The notes below the pieces were generated by a model. The model did no database searches and was not told where the DNA came from. It was given only the letters and a program-made list of their open reading frames with translations. Shown here piece by piece: positions 7,594-14,053 of a stretch of DNA of 19,801 nt. Made by a program: the position numbers and the translations under genes. The stretch's first letter is position 1; every line of letters begins with the position of its first letter. Source of the DNA: SpSt-600 sp042408195. GTDB taxonomy: Bacteria; Chloroflexota; Anaerolineae; SpSt-600. The stretch covers positions 1 to 19,801 of the forward strand of contig JBHOQL010000041.1 in the NCBI GenBank assembly GCA_042408195.1, written 5' to 3'.

Positions 7594-8575
7594 AGGTCCC
7601 TACATTCACCTGGGAGGAATCGCCTACGTTCAACTGCTGATAGGCCCCATAGTAAGTGACCTCGGAGCCTATGAGGGAAAAAGCCAGAATTGCCCTTGCT
7701 ATGTAGGTCCTTTCGTTGATTACAGAATCCCGAATTATGGACTCCTCCACCACAACCCCTTCAGCGATAGAAACGTATGGGCCTATGATGGAGCGGGATA
7801 TCTTAGCAGAAGGCGCAATGTAAACCGGAGGGATTATTATTGAATCCTCGCAAGGCGGATAAATGCTACCTATCTTCTCCAGAAGATAGCGATTGGTATC
7901 GAGGAGGGTTTCGGGTTTGCCGCAATCCTTCCACACTCTCACTGGGCGAGTAACAAAGCGAGCCCCCTGGTCTATCATGAGCTGGAGGGCATCGGCCAAG
8001 TAAAATTCGCCCTTGAGCTGGATATTGCGGGCCATCTGTTCCTCAATACATCTCACAAGCCACTCCGAGTCTTTTATGTAATAAAGACCGATCACAGCCA
8101 GCCGGTTATCCTTGGTGGGGGGCTTCTCTATGATCCTTGTCACATACCCATCCCTGACCTCCGCCACCCCAAAACGCCTTGGGTCTTCCACTTCTTTCAC
8201 GAAAAAAATTCCATCGGCTTCTGTCTCATCGAGGTTCGAAAGGTCCGCCTCGGCAATAGTGTCAGAGTAAATGATTAAAGTGGGGCCGCCTAGGCGTTCC
8301 TTAGCCAGCCAGATAGCGTGGGATTGCCCCTTGAGCTCCTTTTGTTCAAAGTAACTGGTTTTGGGAAGGCGGTAGTTGCTCTCAATGTAATCCCGAATTT
8401 TATCCCCCAGATGTCCCACTATGAACACAAACTCCTCCACATCGAGGCCGGAGAACTGGTCCAGTATGTGACCTATAATAGGCTTACCGGCCACCACCAC
8501 AAGAGGTTTAGGTCGGGTATGAGTGTGAGGCCTCAGGCGTGTTCCGAGGCCAGCCAGGGGTATTACCACTTTCAT
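7574..8575 (-). CDS. Sugar-phosphate nucleotidyltransferase (RmlA-like, with beta-helix)
   Basis: A 333-residue NDP-sugar pyrophosphorylase: it joins a sugar 1-phosphate with an NTP to give an activated sugar and pyrophosphate. The N-terminus MKVVIPLAGLGTRLRPHTHT RPKP shows the nucleotide-binding GxGTRLRP loop (9-16) and PKP (22-24) with catalytic Lys23. LIIYSDTIAEADL holds the metal-binding Asp, where the more usual form is GD. Hexapeptide-like repeats at about 245-310 (SIIGPYVSIAEG, SIIRDSVI) form a left-handed beta-helix, as in long RmlA or GlmU-type proteins. Whether the C-terminus has acyltransferase activity is unclear; it looks too short and may only regulate or oligomerise. It is first in the minus-strand operon, with a GGAGGG Shine-Dalgarno and a consensus promoter upstream, and could supply sugar donors for the GT genes. 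The specific sugar is not resolved. Confidence 0.87.
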   Translation of the reverse strand: MKVVIPLAGLGTRLRPHTHTRPKPLVVVAGKPIIGHILDQFSGLDVEEFVFIVGHLGDKIRDYIESNYRLPKTSYFEQKELKGQSHAIWLAKERLGGPTLIIYSDTIAEADLSNLDETEADGIFFVKEVEDPRRFGVAEVRDGYVTRIIEKPPTKDNRLAVIGLYYIKDSEWLVRCIEEQMARNIQLKGEFYLADALQLMIDQGARFVTRPVRVWKDCGKPETLLDTNRYLLEKIGSIYPPCEDSIIIPPVYIAPSAKISRSIIGPYVSIAEGVVVEESIIRDSVINERTYIARAILAFSLIGSEVTYYGAYQQLNVGDSSQVNVGTFELESL

Positions 8576-8613
8576 TGGTATATCCCTCCATAGCCTTCAC
8601 TGAAGCCGGAAAA

Positions 8614-8642
8614 AGTATACAGGAAGTTTCTAAGCCTGTCAA
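8614..8642 (-). promoter_or_regulatory. Consensus promoter of the minus-strand operon
   Basis: In coding sense TTGACA (8642-8637) and TATACT (8619-8614) are separated by 17 nt. The expected start is near 8607, giving a leader of about 32 bases with GGAGGG before the ATG at 8575. It should drive the genes from the nucleotidyltransferase down to the glycoside hydrolase. Confidence 0.78.
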
Positions 8643-8776
8643 AAGCTATAAAATCACCGAGAGTTGCGTTGATCAAAGGTGCCCTGACAGCACCAACTCA
8701 GATCCACCTACCAGCAGGCAAAATCGCCTCCGGAACAGGAGGTATTTACACTATTTTCCCAAAATTTCCGCTTAAT

Positions 8777-8805
8777 TTGCGTTTTGTGTAAGTGGACTGT
8801 ATAAT
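8777..8805 (+). promoter_or_regulatory. Promoter of the DUF6602-like operon
   Basis: TTGCGT (8777-8782) and a perfect TATAAT (8800-8805) with a 17-nt spacer. Transcription should start near 8812, inside the palindrome at 8807-8821. This position also rules out an ATG at 8792 as the real start of the downstream gene. The promoter diverges from the one at 8642-8614. Confidence 0.72.
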
Positions 8806-8806
8806 A

Positions 8807-8821
8807 CCTCAAAATTTGAGG
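8807..8821. promoter_or_regulatory. Palindromic operator candidate over the transcription start
   Basis: CCTCAAA-A-TTTGAGG is a perfect inverted repeat with 7-base arms and one central base, starting two bases after the -10 box. Its core CAAAATTT recurs at 8760-8767, just upstream of the -35 box and 50 bases away. This placement is what a repressor site would look like; no DNA-binding regulator gene is evident in the window, so the ligand protein is unknown. Confidence 0.45.
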
Positions 8822-8836
8822 GCAAAGGAGGTCAGG

Positions 8837-9529
8837 ATGCTGACCGTAAAAGAGCAGCTTGGTATAGAGCCTTCCGCCTTCTTATCCCGAATAGAAGCTC
8901 TCGTTTACATCCAGTTTACTCAACTTCAGGCTGCCAGAAGTCCCAAGGCTTTCCGAGAGCTTGTGGCTTCATACCTTCCGGCTCGCTGGGGAGTGGCTTC
9001 AGGGTTTGTGCTGCCCCTTAAAGCTCGTCCCGAGGCTTTGAAAATCACTCCGCACCTGGATTTCATCATTTATGATTCCCTCCTCTATGCTCCCATATAT
9101 AAAGCTGATGATAACTGGGTCCTCCCGCTGGAAGGCGTTGTAGCCGTGGGCGAAATCCTCCCTGTGCTTGCTCCAAGGATTATGGAAAATTCCCTCAAAG
9201 CCCTGGCAGCTGTCAAGAGCGCATCCCCTAACATCAGCACCTATATAATCGCTTTCAGGCCAAGCGCCAGGGAATCCACCCTGCGTAAAAAGCTCGCTCC
9301 GCCCGCATCAGGATACCACATGGACCTCTTGCCTGATGTTATCTGTGCTTTCGGTGGGATGTATATAGAGAAAAAGGGCCAGGAATACTTCCGGTTTGAA
9401 AGCATGGAGGATGAATTTGCCCTTCTGTTCCATCGCATCGTAAGGGACTTAGTTGCTAAAAGCGGGAACCAAGAGCTTCTCTTGGGCCTGGAAGAACTGG
9501 AAGAAAGGGCTTCATACAAGATCCTTTAA
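8837..9529 (+). CDS. DUF6602-like protein of unknown function
   Basis: A 230-residue soluble protein. The layout RSPKAFRELVASYLPARWGV then ASGFVLP, followed by LDFIIYD (74-80) and LEGVVAVGEI (98-107), resembles DUF6602 proteins, in which RExxLRxFLPxRxxVGSGFV, DIVIYD and an EAVxAVIEVKS segment occur in that order; the last two look like a PD-(D/E)xK nuclease core. Here the Asp positions (D75, D80) are kept but the expected ExK is GEIL (E106, then L108), so the catalytic Lys seems missing and the protein may bind rather than cut nucleic acid. Start ATG 8837 is chosen because AAAGGAGGTCAGG sits directly before it and the promoter lies at 8777-8805. The family call is from remembered pattern. It is the first gene of a plus-strand operon, 21 bases from a radical SAM gene. 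Confidence 0.6.
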   Translation: MLTVKEQLGIEPSAFLSRIEALVYIQFTQLQAARSPKAFRELVASYLPARWGVASGFVLPLKARPEALKITPHLDFIIYDSLLYAPIYKADDNWVLPLEGVVAVGEILPVLAPRIMENSLKALAAVKSASPNISTYIIAFRPSARESTLRKKLAPPASGYHMDLLPDVICAFGGMYIEKKGQEYFRFESMEDEFALLFHRIVRDLVAKSGNQELLLGLEELEERASYKIL

Positions 9530-9550
9530 GGCTTAAACCCAGAGGGAAAA

Positions 9551-10984
9551 ATGCGCATCCTGCTTGTAAATCCACCCTACAATATACCTATCGAAACCAG
9601 AGCCTCTCCTCCCCTGGGGCTTGCCTACTTAGCCGCTATTTCCGAACGCAGAGGAGATGAGGTAAGAGTCTGGGATGGAGAGGTGGATCCGGAGCCCCTG
9701 GAAAAGATACTAGAAGAATTCAGGCCCGAAGTGGTGGGGATAACAACTACCACCGTGCAAATAAAAATGGCCTGGAAAACGGCCGAAAGGGTCAAGAAAG
9801 TCCTTGATGTCCCAGTAGTGCTTGGAGGTGTTCATCCTACCATTATGCCTGAGGAGTCTATCTCCCATCCCGCTGTAGATGTGGTAGTTAGAGGGGAAGG
9901 GGAAGAGACTTGGGAAGAACTCATTTCCTCCTTAGAAAAGGGCTTTGACCCCAGCGCCCTTGAGAAAATTCGGGGGTTAACCTTCCGCACCCCTTATGGT
10001 GAAATCAAGTCGACCCCTGACAGACCCGTTATAATGGACCTGGATTCCCTTCCATTCCCCTCTTACCGTCCGTTCAAAATGGAGCTCTACACCAACTTGC
10101 AGCCCACCATAGATCACCTTCCGAGGGGAAGAAGTTTCCCCATAATGACTTCTAGGGGATGCCCATACCGCTGTTCCTATTGCAGCCAGATAAGTCCGCG
10201 CCGTTGGAGAATGCGCTCTCCCGAAAACGTCCTGGCAGAGTGGCGTTGGCTTGTTAAGGAAATGGGCGCCCTAGAAATAGGCGTGCTGGATGATACTTTT
10301 AACGTGGATAGAGAAAGGGTTATCCGCATCTGCGACCTCTTGATAAAGGAAAAGCTTAACCATGTGCCATGGATAATGATAAATGGGATAAGAGCAAATT
10401 TGGTGGATAAAGAGCTCCTTCGAAAGATGCGGGAGGCTGGTTGCATCCGCGTTGCCTTCGGAGTGGAAAGCGGCGACCAACGCATTTTGGATGAGGTAAT
10501 CCACAAACAGCTCACCCTGGAACAAATAAGAAATGCCTTCAAATGGGCCAAAGAGGTGGGGCTGGAAACCATCGGCTTTTTCATCATAGGGCTCCCCGGC
10601 GAGAATGAAGAAACTATGGAGAAAACCATTCGTTTCGCCATTGAGCTCGACCCCTTGGTGGCCAATTTCTCTATAGCTACCCCTTTCCCAGGTACTGAGA
10701 TGTACGAAATAGTCAAAAAGGAGGGGAAGCTCCTGGTTAAAGATTGGGATGAATTCGCATTTTTTGAAGGTAGAGCTCACTTTGAGATGCCTGGTATGCC
10801 GGCAGAACTGGTTGAGAGAAAGTGGAAGGAAGCTTACCGGCGCTTTTACCTCCGCCCTAAGCGTATCCTCAAAACCCTTACCCGCAAACGCACCTGGCTT
10901 GACTTGCCAAGAACTGTAAAGGTAGCATGGAAAACTCTCACAGGCTACAAAGGAAGGAGGCTAAATGGGAATACTTGTGAATAA
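9551..10984 (+). CDS. B12-domain radical SAM enzyme (BchE/P-methylase class)
   Basis: A 477-residue enzyme with an N-terminal cobalamin-binding-type Rossmann domain (about 1-140: MRILLVNPPYN, PPLGLAYLAAI, VVGITTTT, VVLGGVHPTI, VVVRGEGEETW) followed by a radical SAM barrel with C204-x3-C208-x2-C211 in MTSRGCPYRCSYCSQ, then GVESGDQRILDEV and IIGLPGENEETMEKTI. Such enzymes carry out methylations or ring rearrangements on natural products, lipids or pigments. The classical DxHxxG cobalamin ligand motif is absent, so cobalamin binding, if any, is base-off without a protein His ligand. The C-terminus is basic (about 430-470). The Shine-Dalgarno is GAGGGA before ATG 9551. The end overlaps sucD by 20 bases, so it belongs to the same operon. 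The substrate is unknown. Confidence 0.85.
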   Translation: MRILLVNPPYNIPIETRASPPLGLAYLAAISERRGDEVRVWDGEVDPEPLEKILEEFRPEVVGITTTTVQIKMAWKTAERVKKVLDVPVVLGGVHPTIMPEESISHPAVDVVVRGEGEETWEELISSLEKGFDPSALEKIRGLTFRTPYGEIKSTPDRPVIMDLDSLPFPSYRPFKMELYTNLQPTIDHLPRGRSFPIMTSRGCPYRCSYCSQISPRRWRMRSPENVLAEWRWLVKEMGALEIGVLDDTFNVDRERVIRICDLLIKEKLNHVPWIMINGIRANLVDKELLRKMREAGCIRVAFGVESGDQRILDEVIHKQLTLEQIRNAFKWAKEVGLETIGFFIIGLPGENEETMEKTIRFAIELDPLVANFSIATPFPGTEMYEIVKKEGKLLVKDWDEFAFFEGRAHFEMPGMPAELVERKWKEAYRRFYLRPKRILKTLTRKRTWLDLPRTVKVAWKTLTGYKGRRLNGNTCE

Positions 10985-11831
10985 AGAGACTCGCCTTATC
11001 GTCCAAGGGATAACAGGAAGGGAAGGCCGTGTCCATACCCGCAAAATGCTTGAGTACGGCACGAAAGTGGTGGGAGGAGTCACTCCTGGCAGAGGGGGTG
11101 AAGAAGTGGAAGGAGTCCCCGTGTTTAACTCCGTAAGAGAAGCCGTTGAAGCCACGGGCGCCAATACTTCCATTATATATGTCCCTGCGCCCTTCGCCCC
11201 TGACGCCATATACGAGGCTGCCGATGCTGGTATACCTCTCATAGTGTGTATAACCGAAGGCATACCAGTGCAGGAGACGGTAAAGTTAAAAAGCTATCTG
11301 AAGGCAAAAGGAGTCAGACTCATCGGCCCCAATTGCCCGGGAGTAATAACCCCCGGAGAGGCGAAAGTGGGTATAATGCCAAGCCACATCCACATGCCCG
11401 GCCCCGTAGGGGTTGTATCCCGGAGCGGAACTTTGACCTACGAAGTGGTCTACACCCTAACCCAACGAGGCATAGGCCAGTCCACTGCTGTGGGCATCGG
11501 GGGTGACCCCGTGGTGGGGACCGACTTTATCGAGGTTTTGAGCATGTTTGAGAAGGACCCCCAAACCAAAGCTGTAGTCCTCATCGGGGAAATCGGTGGC
11601 AAGGATGAGGAGAGAGCCGCAGAATTCATTTCTTCGTCCATGACCAAACCCGTGGTGGCCTTCGTGGCTGGGCAAACCGCTCCCCCCGGAAAGAGGATGG
11701 GGCATGCCGGCGCCATCATCGAAGGGGGGACAGGAACAGCCCAGGAAAAAATGGAAGCCCTCAGAGCCGCTGGAGTTCTCGTCGCTTCTTACATTGAGGA
11801 AGTGGCTGAACTGGTGGAAAGATGCCTCTGA
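10965..11831 (+). CDS. sucD: Succinate--CoA ligase alpha subunit
   Basis: A 288-residue alpha subunit of succinyl-CoA synthetase, which interconverts succinyl-CoA and succinate with substrate-level NTP formation in the citric acid cycle. The CoA-binding domain shows VQGITGREG, GVTPGRGGEEVEGVPVF and VIYVPAPF-like SIIYVPAPFAPDAIYEAADAG. ITEGIPV, IGPNCPGVITPGEAKVGIMP, SRSGTLTYE and GIGGDPVVGTDF are all family blocks. The phosphohistidine is H247 in GKRMGHAGAIIEGG. Length is standard. The AGGAGG at 10955-10960 lies four bases before ATG 10965, inside the radical SAM gene. The catalytic partner SucC is not adjacent: upstream is a radical SAM gene and downstream a YqeB-like gene with a 10-base overlap. 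The beta subunit must be elsewhere in the genome. Confidence 0.93.
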   Translation: MGILVNKETRLIVQGITGREGRVHTRKMLEYGTKVVGGVTPGRGGEEVEGVPVFNSVREAVEATGANTSIIYVPAPFAPDAIYEAADAGIPLIVCITEGIPVQETVKLKSYLKAKGVRLIGPNCPGVITPGEAKVGIMPSHIHMPGPVGVVSRSGTLTYEVVYTLTQRGIGQSTAVGIGGDPVVGTDFIEVLSMFEKDPQTKAVVLIGEIGGKDEERAAEFISSSMTKPVVAFVAGQTAPPGKRMGHAGAIIEGGTGTAQEKMEALRAAGVLVASYIEEVAELVERCL

Positions 11832-12628
11832 AGGTGCTCATTAAAGGGGCAGGAGACCTGGCCACCGGCGTGGCTTATAGGCTCCACCGGGCTGGGATGT
11901 TTATAGCCATGACCGAAATCGCCAGGCCGACTGCCATCAGGAGGGCGGTGGCCTTTGCCCAAGCTGTTTACTCGGGTTCCCACACAGTGGAAGGACTGAC
12001 CGCACGCCGGGTGGAAAGCCTGGACGAAATCCTTAGATCCTGGGAAAAGGGAGAAATCCCTGTAATTGTGGATCCCGAAGCCCGCGTCCGGGAAAGTTTA
12101 AGGCCCCAGGTGCTAGTGGATGCGATAATGGCCAAGCGCAATACCGGCACCTCCATAAACGATGCCCCCATCGTCATAGCCTTAGGGCCTGGCTTCACTG
12201 CCGGAGTAGATTGTCACGCCGTAATTGAGACTAGCCGAGGACACTACTTGGGTCGTGTTATATTAAAGGGCCAGGCACAACCCAATACCGGCATCCCTGG
12301 TGAAGTGGGAGGGGAATCGGAACGGCGGGTTCTCCGGGCGCCCGTTGATGGGGTCTTCCGCCCCCTTAAAGAAATAGGCGACTTCGTGGAAGAAGGGGAA
12401 ACAGTTGCCGAAGTGGACGGCATCCCGATTAAATCCAGGCTTAAAGGAGTGATCCGGGGCATTTTGTACCCTGGCCTAGAGGTGCGCCAGGGCATGAAAG
12501 TCGGGGATGTGGACCCAAGAGGATCGAGGGAATACTGTTTCACTATCTCCGACAAATCCTTGGCTGTGGCAGGCGGCGTTCTTGAAGCTATTCTTTACTT
12601 TAAACGTTTACGTTCTATACCCGATTAA
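11822..12628 (+). CDS. yqeB: YqeB / EF2563-type selenium-dependent Mo-hydroxylase accessory protein
   Basis: A 268-residue protein of the EF2563 family, named for its association with selenium-dependent molybdenum hydroxylases. It opens with a Rossmann-like LIKGAGDLATGVAYRLHRAGM, continues with the family block MTEIARPTAIRRAVAFAQAV and IVIALGPGFTAGVDCHAVIE, and ends with a biotinyl/lipoyl-like hammerhead (about 171-240: LRAPVDGVF, IGDFVEEGETVAEVDG, GVIRGILYPGLEVRQGMKVG). Biochemical role is not established; a part in cofactor sulfuration or selenation is assumed from co-occurrence. In other genomes it sits beside xdh-type or yqeC genes; here it overlaps sucD by 10 bases and precedes enolase, with no molybdenum hydroxylase in the window. 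ATG 11822 has only a weak GGAAAG upstream, consistent with coupling to sucD. Confidence 0.8.
   Translation: MPLKVLIKGAGDLATGVAYRLHRAGMFIAMTEIARPTAIRRAVAFAQAVYSGSHTVEGLTARRVESLDEILRSWEKGEIPVIVDPEARVRESLRPQVLVDAIMAKRNTGTSINDAPIVIALGPGFTAGVDCHAVIETSRGHYLGRVILKGQAQPNTGIPGEVGGESERRVLRAPVDGVFRPLKEIGDFVEEGETVAEVDGIPIKSRLKGVIRGILYPGLEVRQGMKVGDVDPRGSREYCFTISDKSLAVAGGVLEAILYFKRLRSIPD
12594..12621 (+). promoter_or_regulatory. Weak candidate promoter before enolase
   Basis: TTTACT (12594-12599) and TATACC (12616-12621) are 16 nt apart, each matching the consensus at four of six bases. The perfect palindrome TAAACGTTTA (12601-12610) lies in the spacer. It would allow enolase to be transcribed independently of the long upstream operon. 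The match is poor enough to be chance. Confidence 0.25.
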
Positions 12629-12639
12629 AGGAGGTAGCA

Positions 12640-13926
12640 ATGTGCAGGATTGAAAGAGTTAAAGCGAGGGAAATCCTAGACTCAAGGGGTAACCCAACGG
12701 TAGAGGTGGAAGTCTTCCTAGAAGATGGCTCATGGGGGAGGGCAGCGGTGCCATCCGGTGCTTCCACCGGGGCTCACGAAGCCCTTGAATTAAGAGACGG
12801 TGACAAAGCCCGCTACGGAGGAAAAGGGGTTCTGAAAGCAGTGGAGAATGTTGAGCAGATAATTGCTCCAAAAATCAAAGGGATGTGCGCGCTGGACCAG
12901 AGGGGAATTGACTGTCTTCTTCTGGAATTAGACGGCACCCCTTCCAAGAGCAAGCTTGGAGCTAATGCTATCCTCGGGGTTTCCCTTGCAGTGGCTTGGG
13001 CCGCTGCTAACCATGTCGGGCTCCCCCTCTACCGATATCTTGGTGGATTGAACGCCTGTATTATTCCAGTTCCTTTCATGAACATCCTGAACGGGGGCAA
13101 ACATGCTTCCGATTCCACGGACCTGCAGGAATTCATGATAGTGCCAGCGGGTGCCCCATGCTTTGTCGAAGCACTTCGCTGGGGGGCCGAAATATACCAG
13201 TCCCTCAAAAAAGTCCTCGCCTCAAAGGGTTACAGCACAAACGTGGGTGACGAAGGAGGATTCGCCCCGTCCCTCAAGTCCAATCGGGAAGCGGTAGAAC
13301 TATTGCTGGAAGCTATCCAGAAAGCAGGCTACAAGCCGGGCCAGGATGTATTCCTGGCTATTGATTCGGCAGCCACCGAGTTTTACGAGGATGGGCGTTA
13401 CGTCTTGAAAAAAGAAGGAAAGACCCTCTCCTCAGAAGAGATGGTTGAATTCTACGCCCGCTGGGTCGAAGATTACCCCATCATCTCTATTGAAGATGGT
13501 CTCGCTGAAGATGATTGGGAGGGCTGGAAACTCCTCGCCGACCGACTCGGCAATAAAATTCAACTGGTGGGAGATGACCTGTTCGTGACCAATGTGGAAA
13601 GGCTCAGGAAGGGTGTAGAACTAGGTGTGGCCAATGCCTTAATTGTAAAACCCAATCAAATCGGAACCCTTACCGAAACCTTGGAAGCGATAGCAGTGGC
13701 TAGAGAAGCAGGCTGGGGAGCGATTATCTCCCACCGCAGTGGGGAAACAGAGGACGTGACCATTGCCCATCTCGCTGTAGCCACGGGGGTGGGTCAGATA
13801 AAAACAGGAGCACCTTGTCGCAGCGAAAGGGTGGCTAAATACAACGAGCTCCTGAGGATAGAGGAAGAACTGGGCTTATCCGCGCGTTTCGGGGGGCCAT
13901 TGCTCGTAAAGAAATGGAGGAAATGA
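12640..13926 (+). CDS. eno: Enolase (phosphopyruvate hydratase)
   Basis: A 428-residue, full-length enolase converting 2-phosphoglycerate to phosphoenolpyruvate in glycolysis and gluconeogenesis. The mobile loop PSGASTGAHEALELRDGD carries S42. The catalytic acid E205 is in NVGDEGGFAP, magnesium ligands are D242 (AIDSAA), E285 (SIEDGLAEDDW) and D312 (VGDDLFVTN), the catalytic base K337 is in VKPNQIGTLTET, and H365 and K388 complete the site (ISHRSGETED, QIKTGAPCRSER). All key residues are present. ATG 12640 follows AAAGGAGGTAGCA, which overlaps the stop of the YqeB-like gene by spacing. It is the last gene of the plus-strand operon; a weak own promoter may lie at 12594-12621. Confidence 0.97.
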   Translation: MCRIERVKAREILDSRGNPTVEVEVFLEDGSWGRAAVPSGASTGAHEALELRDGDKARYGGKGVLKAVENVEQIIAPKIKGMCALDQRGIDCLLLELDGTPSKSKLGANAILGVSLAVAWAAANHVGLPLYRYLGGLNACIIPVPFMNILNGGKHASDSTDLQEFMIVPAGAPCFVEALRWGAEIYQSLKKVLASKGYSTNVGDEGGFAPSLKSNREAVELLLEAIQKAGYKPGQDVFLAIDSAATEFYEDGRYVLKKEGKTLSSEEMVEFYARWVEDYPIISIEDGLAEDDWEGWKLLADRLGNKIQLVGDDLFVTNVERLRKGVELGVANALIVKPNQIGTLTETLEAIAVAREAGWGAIISHRSGETEDVTIAHLAVATGVGQIKTGAPCRSERVAKYNELLRIEEELGLSARFGGPLLVKKWRK

Positions 13927-13981
13927 GGTAGGCGGTAAACCCTGGCTGCTTTCCCTCACAATAAGCATGGAGCCAATCCGT

Positions 13982-14010
13982 TTGACATAGCCCACAGAGG
14001 TGACTAAAAT
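13982..14010 (+). promoter_or_regulatory. Consensus promoter of hppA
   Basis: TTGACA (13982-13987) and TAAAAT (14005-14010) with a 17-nt spacer lie in the 127-base gap after enolase. Transcription should start near 14017, leaving a leader of about 37 bases containing AAGGAGGTG (14041-14049). No clear terminator hairpin for enolase is seen in the gap. Confidence 0.75.
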
Positions 14011-14053
14011 GATATCACCCTTGTTTATCTAAAATCCCACAAGGAGGTGCAAA

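Noticed and set aside
8678..8694. Inverted repeat GGTGC/GCACC as a hairpin.
   Set aside because: Five base pairs with a seven-base loop, no T-run, could be chance.
8727..8742. Inverted repeat CCTCC/GGAGG as a terminator.
   Set aside because: Only five base pairs, no following T-run, and it lies upstream of a promoter, so no function is supported.
8792..8836. ATG 8792 as the start of the DUF6602-like gene.
   Set aside because: It lies upstream of the -10 box, so it would not be in the mRNA; ATG 8837 has an AGGAGG-type site directly before it.
10177..10716. A 179-codon minus-strand open frame.
   Set aside because: Lies wholly inside the well-supported radical SAM gene on the other strand; its low-complexity, Ser-rich composition is typical of a shadow frame.
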